From Ophiura sarsii (Eukaryota > Echinodermata > Ophiuroidea > Amphilepidida > Ophiuridae): a DNA stretch of 64,000 nucleotides. Position numbers and translations under genes: made by a program. The stretch lies in assembly GCA_035610835.1 (NCBI GenBank), contig CM069441.1:80069515-80133514 (forward strand), read 5' to 3'. How positions within the stretch are numbered: the stretch's first letter is position 1; each line of letters starts with the position of its first letter. Below the pieces are notes generated by a model, which had not been told where the DNA came from, did not search any database, and saw only the letters and a program-made list of their open reading frames with translations. This document shows positions 24,706 through 34,994 of the stretch, piece after piece.

Positions 24706-24746
24706 ATTATGATGGTGATGAAGCGCCAAGATTCTTGAGTCAGTGA
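24706..24746 (+). CDS. Candidate terminal exon joined to 24399-24537
   Basis: After a good acceptor (tgtattctttcag) the phase-1 join gives DYDGDEAPRFLSQ and a TGA at 24744-24746. The implied intron is 168 nt (24538-24705). The first AATAAA downstream is at 25319-25324, beyond the hAT element at 24821-25305. Removing that insertion would place the signal about 80 bp after the stop, a plausible 3' end. Confidence 0.35.
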
Positions 24747-24820
24747 ACTTCTTGTACAATCTTATTTATCTGTACCAAGACTCTCTGTCTTTGCCCGTAT
24801 TCGGGATCCAGTAATGTAGG

Positions 24821-25305
24821 CAGCGGTGGAACTTTAGATTTTTTTCAACTAGTCAGTCGGGCAGGTAACTCACAGAATTTACCTGCCCGAAAAAATTCTA
24901 CCAGCCCAAGGTTTTTTTCATATATTTTGCCACAAACAATTAAGAGCAATACTACCTTTAATTGATGATACAATTACATGTTTTTGTCTTTATTGTACGA
25001 TGTTCCTATCTAACCCTAGCCCGTAACAGCTCCTCGTATTCATCATGTTCATCGATCTAATACTCTCTTTAATCTCCTATCAACCTGATCTCCTCTATCA
25101 TCATGACATAGGAGTCGGATCGCTCAAGTTTTTCAAGTAAATTGTCATCTGATCTGATGATGAAATTACCCTGAACTTACTGTAACTTACACTTTGAGCT
25201 TCAAAAATGTTACCCGCCAGTCTGACGGGTACCTTTACATCTTCACCCGCCCTACACGAAAGTTACCCGCTATGGGCGGGCGGGTGGGTCTTATTTCCAC
25301 CCCTG
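24821..25305. mobile_element. 485-bp hAT-type element with perfect 8-bp duplication
   Basis: AATGTAGG flanks it exactly at 24813-24820 and 25306-25313. The ends cagcggtggaac and atttccacccctg are inverted apart from small differences. CAG...CTG ends with an 8-bp duplication define hAT. It is non-autonomous: the interior has no transposase, but there are several gcgggcgggt / tgcccga phrases. Relatives lie at 12411-12603 and 49758-49835. Confidence 0.9.
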
Positions 25306-25546
25306 AATGTAGGTATCAAATAAAACTTTTTTTTCAGCGCGTAGCGACTGTATGATATTACTTCTCAAACCTGTACTAGTACTCACAAGGGGCCCTTTTA
25401 GACAGTCAGGGCCCAAGGGCCTAATCAGCAATTACTGACATTGCCCACAGATTTCCAGCATCCAGGGGCTAAGGCAAATGTTGTTGAACTGGCCCTCAAT
25501 CATAAAAAATGAGCTGTGAGCATCCCGGCATGTATCAGGGGCCCAA

Positions 25547-26035
25547 TCAAAGGGTTGACAAACCCGGCCCAAACTCAACACAAAAGTTGCTCACCATGAT
25601 CGTTCTTCATTTTTACAAAGTCCCCCCTTTTGCAAGGATTTTTCATAAATATGCACCCCCTTTTATTGGGCAAATCGAAGACAAAATTGGGTAAAAATAA
25701 CCCCCGTTATTTGGTTTTCAATGACTAGAATTTCAAACACCACTTTTCAATGAATTTTTATACATACGTAAAATGATTAAAATATGTTACTCTCAATCAT
25801 CAGGCGTTTATGGTCCTGCGTTATTAACTGGTGTACCCTAAATAATGGATTTGGGTTGTAACCATCTTCTGATCAAAGAAGGGGTTATGCACAAACTTCA
25901 CGAGTAAATACCCCTTTTTCATAATACCGCCTATTTTCATGATTTCAAGGTCCGCGCCGACACTCGTAAATATACCCCTTCAGCAGAACGATCATGGTTA
26001 CCAACTGTTGTGTTGAGTTGGGGTCCTGGGCTACA
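25547..26035. mobile_element. Foldback element with ~70-bp imperfect arms
   Basis: The left arm includes aactcaacacaaaagttg followed by ccatgatcgttct. The right arm includes agaacgatcatggttac and caactgttgtgttgagttg. Several pyrimidine-rich (cccccttt) and atacccctt phrases lie between. A single-arm relative in reverse orientation sits at 50465-50635. Ends are not sharply defined. Confidence 0.6.
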
Positions 26036-26764
26036 AATCGGTTCAGGGGATACTGCATTTAAGTGCATTTAAGTAAATTAAGAAGGCTGAGAACCACTAT
26101 ATTGCGTGTTTTAAAAAAAAACTGTTTGCTTATCACCCGCCCCGCAACCCGAGCCAAGCGGTCTTTAGGCGATCGCCCTGATGCCCCAATGGCCAGGTAG
26201 TATATAGCCTCTTCTGGGATCCCTGCTTTGCTGACCGTTACATCCGTCACTTGGCATGGCCTATTTATTGAACATGATGATAGCACCTTTCATGACTGTA
26301 ATTATTTAACATGTTGCTTGTTGCTTTACACTGAAATACCACACCCATTTTGCTTCTGTCTTTTGTCTTTCAACCAAAATATGATGAATTTCAACAAAAA
26401 AAGAGAGTCAGGTTTTAGGGCATGGCACTTTCACTGTAATTATGACTGACGTGTAACACAAAACCTGTATCCATTTCGGTGATTGCTTGTCGCCATTGGA
26501 ACATTGTGAAAACACATTTTACTTAGTTTCCTATACTTTTGAAATAAGAACACTGATGATTGATGGGTTGATTTTCTCCCCTTCCTTACAATTTTGTTGA
26601 ATTGGTTGTCACCGATATTGGTCCCGTGTCAATAACCAAATTGGCTACGACATTTGCGAAGTCATGTTCTAGATTTTGCCACAGCAGCAGAGTCCTGACA
26701 AATGATTATACAAGTTGTTCATTTGTGTGTAATTAGCAACGTTATTTCTTAACATTGTTTTGCA

Positions 26765-26899
26765 GTCCAAATTCCGAAAATGCACACATATTTTTCCATC
26801 CACATTTTCCTTGATTCAGTAAGGATAAATTTGTCCAAATTCCGAAAATGCACACATATTTTTCCATCCACATTTTCCTTGATTCAGTAAGGATAAATA
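26765..26899. repeat. Tandem duplication, unit 68 bp
   Basis: gtccaaattccgaaaatgca...ttgattcagtaaggataaat occurs twice, at 26765 and 26833, essentially identical. The minus-strand 71-codon frame merely translates the duplication. Confidence 0.9.
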
Positions 26900-27408
26900 A
26901 ATTTGTCAGGATTGAACTTGTTTCAATCGCCCAAACTTCCTTCCGAACTTCTCTCATGGGAGCATCCTGTATATAGTAGGCTATTGAACATCAAGTCATT
27001 AGTTTGATGTGAGTTGTGATGTCGTTGTTGTTGTGTTGTTGATATGAGTTGTTTTTATTTGTTTTGTTATTTGCATTGAAAAAATCTGGAGATAATTCTT
27101 TTTGCAAAATCATACTTGAACTTCATGTGTTTTATCTCTCACTTTATAGAGCCAATGTTAGAAGCTCACCTTGTATTGGGTTATACACTCCCATAATTTG
27201 TAAATAGGTCTGTATTATTAAAATCAAATAATCATAGCAAGTAATGAAATATGTAGTCCTCAATAATACAGCAATTATTTTTTTTCACTCCAAAATTTTG
27301 TAATTTTCATCATAGTTAAAAGAAAGCTAAAATTATGGTTAGGGCCTATATATGGAATCAAAACAACTTCTTACAGATTTCCTGATCTCAAGTATTTATA
27401 CCTGACAG
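26900..27408. other. No feature seen other than a (GTT)n-like patch
   Basis: A GTTGTTGTT-rich patch lies at about 27021-27065. Possibly intronic to the exon that follows. Confidence 0.35.
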
Positions 27409-27611
27409 TTGAGTTGAACCTGGAATCTCTGGAATGGACTATCTCTCTAACTGTCCACTCTAATCAAGTGCCCATAGGAAACGGTCCTCTCTGTAGGAAA
27501 TCTGCTGAGCATCCCTGTACAAGAAACGTAAACGTAGTGAAATTATACAGCTGTGCTGGTCAGTTGGTTAAAGTATCCCTCTGTGAATTTGTCATGAACT
27601 TGAACTTGTAA
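27409..27611 (+). CDS. Candidate terminal exon, fucolectin (F5/8 C)-like
   Basis: After an acceptor (atacctgacag) the frame gives ELNLESLEWTISLTVHSNQV, a cysteine (GPLCRKS), then a YSCAGQLVKVSLCEF segment and TAA at 27609-27611. The order hydrophobic strand, Cys, Cys, then hydrophobic-LCEF is reminiscent of the end of fucolectin/tachylectin-4/pentraxin-type carbohydrate-binding domains, which finish with a G-x-V-x-I...L-x-L-C-E-V pattern. This is a motif impression only. The upstream part with the fucose-binding residues is not seen within a reasonable distance, so it may be a remnant. Confidence 0.35.
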
Positions 27612-28225
27612 TATTGCCCAGATCACATTGGACTGGAGGTGGTAGAAAAATAAGTACCGAAGTCGCTTGCCCGAAGTCATAAGGAAATCTTGAACGACGG
27701 CGTCAAAGAAACAGGTATGCTGACAACTCTACTTTCATCTGAAGTACTGTAACCTGTAAGCGCGTATTTCAGTGAAAGAGTGAGCATTTACGGCCCAATG
27801 CTGGGGGTTTCGTCAGCACCCTCGTAATGTAAAAAAATAATTATAGAAAATAAAAATAAATTAAATAGAATAAAAATCAATAGGAAAAAAAACATCAGAA
27901 ATGTACCAAACTATGCTTCAGATGAGATTAAGTATACACACATTATACATTACACATTTTGGTCAATGCAATCATAATGGGTATGAATATAACTTTTTTT
28001 TAAAGTAGATCTAAGATTGACATCAAGGATTGCTATATTGAATTGTGTTGTTGACAAGTCAGTCCTGCCAAATTACACAGATTAACAGTTAGCACTTGAC
28101 CATTAGACTTGAGTACTTTTTGCGCTGCATTATGCTGTCTTAATTATGAACCAGAAGTATCCCTCTCACCTTTAAAGTCAGTGTAAAAGCGTGCCACTAC
28201 AGTATGGGCGGCCAAAGGGGTCAAA
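27612..28225. other. No gene seen
   Basis: A-rich (AATAAA-containing) sequence at 27830-27895 could supply polyadenylation signals for the exon ending at 27611. Otherwise nothing recognised. Confidence 0.35.
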
Positions 28226-28801
28226 ATGGTCTAAAATGGAGAAAGGTCTCAGTAATTTAGAGAAAGGTGACTAGAAAATGGAGAAAGGTCTCAGTAATTT
28301 AGAGAAATGTGACTAGAAAATGGAGAAAGGTCTCGGTAATTCAGAGAAAGGTGTCTAGAATTGAGAAAGGTCTCTGTAATTTAGAGAACGGTGTCTAGAA
28401 TGGAGAAAGGTCTCAGTAATTTAGAGAAAGGTGACTAGAAAATGGAGAACGGTCTCAGTAATTTAGAGAAAGGTGTCTAGAATGTAGAAAGGTCTCTGTA
28501 TTGTAGAGAAAGGTGTCTAGAATCAAGAAAGGTCTCTGTAATTTAGAGAACGGTGTCTAGAATGGAGAAAGGTCTCAGTAATTTAGAGAAAGGTGACTAG
28601 AAAATGGAGAACGGTCTCAGTAATTTAGAGAAAGGTGACTAGAAAATGGAGAAAGGTCTCTGTAATTCAGAGAAAGGTGTCTAGAATGTAGAAAGGTCTC
28701 TGTAATTTAGGGAAAGGTGTCTAGAATCGAGAAAGGTCTCAGTAATTTAAAGAAAGGTGACTAGAAAATGGAGAGAGGTCTCCGTAATTTAGAGAAAGGT
28801 G
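28226..28801. repeat. ~42-bp minisatellite running into the assembly gap
   Basis: About 14 copies of a unit like gagaaaggtctcagtaattt followed by agagaaaggtgactagaa. Two unit types, with gactagaaaatg or tctagaatg junctions, differ by a few bases. The array is cut by the N run, so its true length is unknown. Confidence 0.95.
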
Positions 28802-28901
28802 NNNNNNNNNNNNNNNNNNNNNNNNNNNNNNNNNNNNNNNNNNNNNNNNNNNNNNNNNNNNNNNNNNNNNNNNNNNNNNNNNNNNNNNNNNNNNNNNNNN
28901 N
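28802..28901. other. Assembly gap (100 N)
   Basis: Exactly 100 unknown bases, the conventional size for a gap of unknown length. It sits at the right edge of the minisatellite, where assembly commonly fails. Confidence 0.98.
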
Positions 28902-28982
28902 GGTAAGCCCTCCCATGGTTACAGATTATGTTTTAGGAATCTGGTTACACACAGTATATAGCCAGAAATGGGATCATATGTG
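28902..28982. repeat. Left fragment of a ~180-bp tandem repeat unit
   Basis: The phrases cctcccatggtt-acagattatg and ggaatctggttacacaca recur in the units at 30850-31190. This unit was separated from them by the 28983-30849 element. Confidence 0.75.
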
Positions 28983-29589
28983 CAGGGTGCGTGCAGATCC
29001 TTGAAAAGCCAAAAAAGTCCTTGAAAGTCCTTGAAAATGAAATTCCTTTTTCAAGGCCTTGAAAGTCCTTGGATTTTATGAAAAGTCCTGAAAGTCTGGT
29101 GAAAGTCCTTGAAAAAACCAATGTGCCGAAGCCATACCTAGCCCATATATATTCAGATTTTACCATTCATTTTTCCAACATTACCTTGCGGCAGTCGTGC
29201 CATAACTAATATCTAATATAATAGTAAACCCTTCGAATGCTGAGCAGCACCTCAAATAAATTCTTCCAAGTTTTCAAGTTACGTTTTTACTCATTTTATT
29301 TTCCATACTATTACTCTTTCATCTTTATTTATTCATTGAAAGTTATCAGTTATTTATTGTGGATTAAATACTTTTTTTTAAGATAAATTGTTGATAAATA
29401 GTGTTAAACCACTGGTTAAACCAAGCCCAGCCAATAAGTTGTGAAGTAAGCATATAGCATGTAACGTGTTAATGAGCACGTGCGTGCTGGCTGAAAATGT
29501 CCCTTTCCTAGGTCATGAACAGGTCAACCAAAATATTTCTTTCATATGCAAATGAGTATCTGTGAATAAATAATGCATATCAGGCATGA

Positions 29590-29757
29590 TTAATAGGGGA
29601 GATAGGGGAGAGTGATGGGGAGGAAGGGTGGGGGACGGTGGTAGGGAGGAGAATAGGAGAAAGTCTGGATAGAGGAGGGAGGGGAATGGGATAAGGGGAG
29701 GGAGGAGATGGTGATAGTGGGAGGGAGGGGATAGGTAGGAGGGACCAGGGGAGTGGT
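29590..29757 (+). repeat. Purine-rich GGGA/GGAG tract
   Basis: About 165 bp dominated by G and A (gggaggaagg, gggaggagaa and so on), interior to the 28983-30849 element. Strongly strand-asymmetric; could form triplex or quadruplex structures. Confidence 0.75.
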
Positions 29758-29910
29758 TAAATTTAGTAAATTTAAAGAAGGTATTTTAATATATTATACC
29801 AGAGAGATGTTATTACTAATCCCTGATTATACACTACAGTGATATAAAAAAATACTAATTGGGACATAACTTGGTTTTTTTGAAGATAGGGTAGTGTGGG
29901 AATAGCGATA

Positions 29911-29933
29911 GGGGGGGGGGGGGGGGGGGGGGG
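29911..29933 (+). repeat. Poly(G) tract, ~23 G
   Basis: Uninterrupted G run ending gagataga. Open frames crossing it are compositional artefacts. Confidence 0.9.
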
Positions 29934-30112
29934 AGATAGAGGTAGCCTAGGAGAGGGAGGGGATGGTGCATTGGTTATGCATATGGAGGGGGAGGGGGTG
30001 GGGTGGGGGAGGGGGTTCTTCCAAAAACTGAAACTGTTTCTAATCAACTTAACTATCAGGTCATATCACCTTTACGGTTTACAAACGTTAGGGTATGGGA
30101 TATTTCTCGTGT

Positions 30113-30136
30113 GGGGGGGGGGGGGGGGGGGGGGGG
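30113..30136 (+). repeat. Poly(G) tract, ~24 G
   Basis: Uninterrupted G run after cgtgt, 180 bp from the previous one. Confidence 0.9.
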
Positions 30137-30161
30137 AGGGGTTGTGGGGGGATTTTTTTAA

Positions 30162-30588
30162 AAAACCTAGAAATGTTTAATCAACTATCCTTTCAGGGCG
30201 TATCAATTTCGTGGTTCAAAACTTTGGGGTAAGGGATATATTTGGATTTAAAGTTTCTTTTTTCAATTGAAAGCCTATGTTAAAGGAAATGTTTAAATGC
30301 CTATAACTCAGTTAATATCTACAATGTAAAAGTGCATTTTAGTTGTAATTGTTCACTTTTAAAAATTCCTGTGAAAAAAACTAGAAATGTCTAATCAACT
30401 GTCCTTTCAGGGCGTATCAATTTCGTGGTTCAAAACTTTGGGGTAAGGGATATATTTGGATTTAAAGTTTCTTTTTTCAATTGAAAGCCTATGTTAAAGG
30501 AAATGTTTAAATGCCTATAACTCAGTTAATATCCACAATGTAAAAGTGCATTTTAGTTGTAATTGTTCACTTTTTAAAAATTCCCGTG
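30162..30588. repeat. Tandem duplication, unit 214 bp
   Basis: tttcagggcgtatcaatttc occurs at 30191 and 30405, and the copies are about 98% identical through aagtgcattttagttgtaat. A more diverged third copy may lie at 30010-30110 (tatcaggtcatatcacc... gttagggtatgggatat). Confidence 0.9.
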
Positions 30589-30662
30589 AACCAGGGGAAG
30601 TTTTCAAAAAACAATTGCTCCTGGTCATTTTCTGCTTATTTCAAGGCTTGGCTCCTGGTCTT

Positions 30663-30717
30663 GGAAAAGCGGCTCCTGGTCCTCTCCAAAATTTGAGGAC
30701 CAGGAGCCGCTTTTTCC
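30663..30717. repeat. Perfect ~22-bp stem hairpin
   Basis: ggaaaagcggctcctggtcc pairs with ggaccaggagccgctttttcc across a ~10-nt loop. gctcctggtc also repeats directly at about 30628, 30650 and 30729, so the hairpin is built from a local motif. Confidence 0.8.
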
Positions 30718-30849
30718 AGATATTCGGCTCCTGGTCCATCTTGACTTAACAAAAGGCTTGCTTAGGGTACTTGAAATATGAACTATTGGTCCTTGAAAAG
30801 TCCTTGAAAAGTCCTTGAATTTGAAAGAGAGTTGCCTGCACGCACCCTG

Positions 30850-31190
30850 TATGTGGCAAAGGGAGCGGTTTGTCCACTTTCCTCCATATTTCAATAGTTA
30901 CATAGTGTTCCATAGTGCTGTAAGGATGCTCTCAGTAGGTGGAAGGGAAAGGGGAGGCTGGAACCTCCCATGGTTTACAGATTATGTTTTAGGAATCTTG
31001 TTACACACAGAATATAGCCAGAAATGGGAGGTGGCAAAGGGAGCGGTTTGTCCACTTTCCTCCATATTTCAATAGTTACAGATTGTTCCATAGTGCTATA
31101 AGGATGCTCTCAGTAGGTGGAAGGGAAAGGGGAGGCTGGAACCTCCCTTGGTTTACAGATAAAGTTCTAGGAATCTGGTTACACACTGTG
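30850..31190. repeat. Tandem repeat, two ~178-bp units
   Basis: gtggcaaagggagcggtttg begins the units at about 30853 and 31031. Each runs through aggatgctctcagtaggtgg and aggaatctngttacacac. With 28902-28982, at least three units existed before the 1.87-kb insertion, and more may lie in the N gap. Confidence 0.85.
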
Positions 31191-31924
31191 AAGAAAGAGC
31201 ATTCCCTAGGCTCTATATTGCCATTCAGTGGTTGAGATTTGGGCCTATATCATTCATGCTTTGGACCAATGATGAACAGTTTGCTTCCATGGTTGGTTCC
31301 TGCCCATAACTTGTTAGCTAAAAACAAATAGCCCCTTTCCCCTTTGTATGTGTAAATCCTGCTTACAGTTCCTTATCAAACTATTCTCTCCCCCATCTCT
31401 CTGTTGATACTTAGTAATTGAAACAAATGCAATGTGATTGAGTAATATTTCTTTTTACAAACATCTGCATTAAAGGACAAGATAGATCAGACAGTATGTA
31501 AATCCCCTATGGAATCAGATGATTTGATAAAGATGAATAATTTGGGTTAAATTTAGTATGCATGCAGCTGCATTTGTTCAAATATATAGCCTTACTTTAC
31601 TAGACTCTGTATGATATCAAGATCTTTACTTCAAAGCCTGGATAAAATAGTCATCTGTGAGGATTGTACTTCCCATTTAAGCCTATAATACTGTGATCAG
31701 CTCGGTGTTTTTTAAATAAGGGCCCTACTGGGAGGACTGCCCAGGATATCAATGTAGTTTGCAGCGGTAACATAGATGCATCACTCCTAATTGAATGATT
31801 TCATATTGATGTTGTCGATTATTTGTTGGAAAAGTTTAGTGTGGCCATTAAAACACTTTATTGTATATCAGCCAAGAGAAGTATCTGCCTCTAACCTCTT
31901 GCTATATCACCCTCGTATTATAGC
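31191..31924. other. Upstream region of the 31925 exon, no motif called
   Basis: AT-rich sequence with no clear core promoter. A caccctcgta-ttatagc stretch directly precedes the candidate start codon. Confidence 0.35.
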
Positions 31925-32036
31925 ATGGCAGCACTTTTGTCCCAAGAACGTCTGTTGCTCCTAAATCTGCTGGTCACCATTTTTCTCAGTTCTGTAATGT
32001 CCCTCCAGTGCCTCCCTGTAGATAGTCTTTCACTAG
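31925..32036 (+). CDS. Candidate first exon encoding a signal peptide
   Basis: ATG in good context (agcATGG). It encodes MAALLSQERLLLLNLLVTIF, then LSSVMSLQCLPVDSLSL. A short N-region, a Leu-rich core of about 12 residues and small residues afterwards look like a secretory signal or anchor. The frame reaches ctag|gtaagc at 32036/32037, an excellent donor, in phase 1. Without splicing the frame runs to a stop at 32131. The partner exon was not found within the window, so this could also be chance. Confidence 0.35.
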
Positions 32037-32384
32037 GTAAGCAGTTGTATCAGTATCAGGGAGATGTGTGTCAGCAGTGGGTCCTTCTCTCAGGACACAT
32101 CAGGTTTTCTTCTTCAGTCAAGTCATTATAAAAGTTAGTCTGCTTGTTATAACATGGTTATTGTCCCAGCTGATCTGAACTTGGGAGTCAAAGCAGCTCA
32201 ACTTCCCCCTGTTTTGGCAGATTGGTGCCTTAGATTATCTTGTCACTGCCTTAGATGATCTTGCATGTCTTGTCACACTTGTCTTCAAATTCCAGTACTG
32301 GGAAGACTTTCGTATAGGGTTGGAATTTAATTTTTGAATGTTGTGGTTTGGATCTGATTGGTCAGGATGGACCTACCTCTGGAC

Positions 32385-32615
32385 CAGTGGCGTAACTAGG
32401 GTCTTCAATTTGTCTCTTTTCTTGGGGGGGGGGGGGGGGGGCATGATGGGGACAGGCCTGTGATTGATGTGGTGGGGGGGGGGGATAACCAACCTTTTAA
32501 AAAACAAAACATAGTAGAGTTCATCATTTCATTTGGGGGCATCAGAGGGGGTGGAGCCTTCTGGCAGGGGGTGGGGGAAATACCTGCCCCCCCCCCCCCT
32601 ATAGTTACGCCACTG
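32385..32615. mobile_element. 231-bp hAT-type MITE with CAGTGGCGTAACTA ends
   Basis: Ends cagtggcgtaactaggg and ctatagttacgccactg are inverted. Flanks ctctggac (32377-32384) and ctctgggc (32616-32623) match at 7 of 8 positions, a slightly decayed hAT duplication. The interior holds poly(G) at about 32425-32441 and 32473-32484 and poly(C) at 32586-32599, which pair across the element. No coding capacity. Confidence 0.9.
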
Positions 32616-32866
32616 CTCTGGGCTCCTTGTCAGTGCTCCTGTTAGTGTAGTGCAATGTTATTTTAGGGGAGTGAATCCTCTTACAACCTGTGTGAGTTTG
32701 TGTGGTGTCTTGTTGTGTATTCTTGTCCTGTGAAAGACACAACTTTATGGCACAGCATCAACTTTTAAGTTGGACCTTAAATTGGCCATCTCCTCAAATA
32801 CAGTTGTGTCTGATACAGGGGTGCAGAGCTGTAACAGGGTTATCCTTCCTGGGATCCAGCCCATAG

Positions 32867-33760
32867 TTAACGCTTGCCAATCTGTGCTGTAACAGCACAA
32901 TACAGCGCGGGATTTAGCTCATAATTGTGCTTGCCAATCTGTGCTGTAACAGCGCAATATAGCGCGGGATTCAGCTCATAGTTATGCTTGCCAATCTGTG
33001 CTGTTACAGCGCAATATAGCGCGGGATTCAGCTCATAGTTATGCTTGCCAATCTGTGCTGTTACAGCGCAATATAGCGCGGGATTCAGCTCATAGTTATG
33101 CTTGCCAATCTGTGCTGTAACAGCACAATACAGCGCGGGATTTAGCTCATAATTAACACTTGCCAATCTGTGCTGTAACAGCACAATACAGCCCGGGATT
33201 CAGCTCATAGTTATGCTTGCCAATCTGTGCTGTAACAGCGCAATATAGCGCGGGATTCAGCTCATAGTTATGCTTGCCAATCTGTGCTGTAACAGCACAA
33301 TACAGCCCGGGATTCAGCTCATAGTTATGCTTGCCAATCTGTGCTGTAACAGCACAATGCAACCCGGGATTCAGCTCATAGTTATGCTTGCCAATCTGTG
33401 CTGTAACAGCTCAATATAGCCCGGGATTCAGCTCATAGTTATGCTTGCCAATCTGTGCTGTAACAGCGCAATATAGCGCGGGATTCAGCTCATAGTTATG
33501 CTTGCCAATCTGTGCTGTAACAGCACAATACAGCACGGGATTCAGCTCATAGTTATGCTTGCCAATCTGTGCTGTAACAGCACAATACAGCCCGGGATTC
33601 AGCTCATAGTTATGCTTGCCAATCTGTGCTGTAACAGCACAATACAGCCCGGGATTCAGCTCATAGTTATGCTTGCCAATCTGTGCTGTAACAGCACAAT
33701 ATGGCGCGGGATTCAGCTCATATAGTTTTGCTTGCCAATCTGTGCTGTAACTTGGCAATA
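32867..33760. repeat. 57-bp minisatellite, about 15 copies
   Basis: The unit is gccaatctgtgctgtaacag, cacaatacagcgcgggattc, agctcatagttatgctt. Because 57 is divisible by three, frames stay open through the array. The minus strand reads as a repeating 19-residue KHNYELNPALYCAVTAQIG, and a + strand frame is open too. Variants gcgcggg/gcccggg and tgttac/tgtaac segregate among copies. No start, splice or unique flanking coding sequence is seen, so I treat it as non-coding. Confidence 0.95.
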
Positions 33761-33913
33761 CAGCTTGTGAGTAGTGCAATTTATAAACTAGCATTATTCA
33801 CTACATTTGGTGCTCTAATCTCATTTTCCCCCTCAAAAATACTGTTTTTTGCATTTGATTCTTTGATATTATATGAAACAGTAATGATAAAGGGAGCTTT
33901 TTATATCAGATTA

Positions 33914-34325
33914 TTAAGGCCAAAAAAAAAAAGTTTGTCTCAAAGCTTGCGAAGGCTTCAAAATCGGGCGACACGCGCTGTTTTTTGTCATCCATTTTTT
34001 TTTTTTTACATTTTTTTTATTTGTGTGGCAATTTTTACTCTTACTATTTGCAACCGTTGACACTTTCTGATATTTGTTTTTTCTATTTGAAATGAATATT
34101 GTGATGTAGTTGTGTATAAGAAGCGTTTTTTGAAGAACTGAGTCATGTAAAAGTTTGAAAAAAGGAAAATCTGCCGATATTTTAAAAAAAAACTCTAAAT
34201 AAAAATTTGTAGGGAAAAAAAAAATTGATTTGACAATTTGCTGCATTTCAGACGCGGTATTTTGGCATTTCAAAACCAACGCGCGTGCAAGCTTTGAGAC
34301 GAACCTTTTATTTTGTTTGGCCTAA
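33914..34325. mobile_element. 412-bp TTAGGCCAAA-family TIR element
   Basis: The left end ttaaggccaaaaaaa followed by tttgtctcaaagcttgc is mirrored by gcaagctttgagacgaacc and ttttgtttggcctaa on the right, about 38 bp with small differences. The interior is AT-rich with long T and A runs. Related ends occur at 41607-41938. Confidence 0.8.
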
Positions 34326-34990
34326 AGCAATCCTGGTTATTACTGCAAAAAGTTGTTAATCTTTTTATCCTTATTTGAATCCATTTGAACTTCCAAACTC
34401 CCAATGATTTCCAAATTTTTCCCACTCTTGCCAAACAAAATCAGGTGGATATTGATGAAAATTATACACACTTAATTTTTGGCCAAATTTATTTCTATAA
34501 ATAATAAATGGGATCCAAAAAAATGGTATCAGATTTGACTGCACCAAAGATCATTTTTAGTTATGCTGATATTTTTATCTTTCCCAAAAGTTTTATTTAA
34601 ATCTTAAAGCTAAACTGAAATATATATAAATAACGCTCTGACTAAAATGGTTAAATTTGACTCTGTCATTATTAGGTGTGTATACCCCCTCCCCATTCAC
34701 GTGCAGGATTGATGACTGTCTTTCTCCTTGAGACATTAATGTTTGCAGTGAATTAGCAACATTAATGTTATACCATTGGGAATATTAGTGAAAAAAGACA
34801 AATTGCCAGTGAGCCAACCAGATGGCGCTATGTGATAATGAAAACGTTTTAGAAAATGTGTTCTGTAATTGTATCACATTTTCAGGAATTAGCAGTGACT
34901 TGACTTCATTTCGCCCATGTGAGTCACATGATGTTCTATTTTGGAGCGGTTGGTATTGGCTTTTACTTTTAGTGGTATAGAATCTTTATC
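34326..34990. other. No feature seen
   Basis: AT-rich sequence between two elements. No supported frame. Confidence 0.35.
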
Positions 34991-34994
34991 TTAA

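Larger units (their letters stand above)
28983..30849. mobile_element. 1.87-kb element with CAGGGTGCGTGCAG ends
   Basis: The 14-bp ends cagggtgcgtgcag and ctgcacgcaccctg are perfectly inverted. Just inside both ends lie repeated ccttgaaaagtccttgaa phrases, and TATGTG lies directly outside both ends. The ends resemble hAT, though a 6-bp rather than 8-bp duplication is seen. The interior carries G-rich tracts, a 214-bp tandem duplication and a hairpin, but no transposase. Its insertion splits a tandem repeat: 28902-28982 on the left, 30850 onward on the right. Confidence 0.75.

Noticed and set aside
29772..30180. Gly- or Pro-rich frames
   Set aside because: Produced by poly(G) tracts on either strand.
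28226..33760. CRISPR-like arrays
   Set aside because: Units are contiguous with no unique spacers, and the DNA looks eukaryotic; these are minisatellites.
32867..33794. Possible repeat protein (19-residue units)
   Set aside because: Open frames follow from a 57-bp unit on both strands; there is no unique coding flank, start or splice site. Kept only as a testable oddity.
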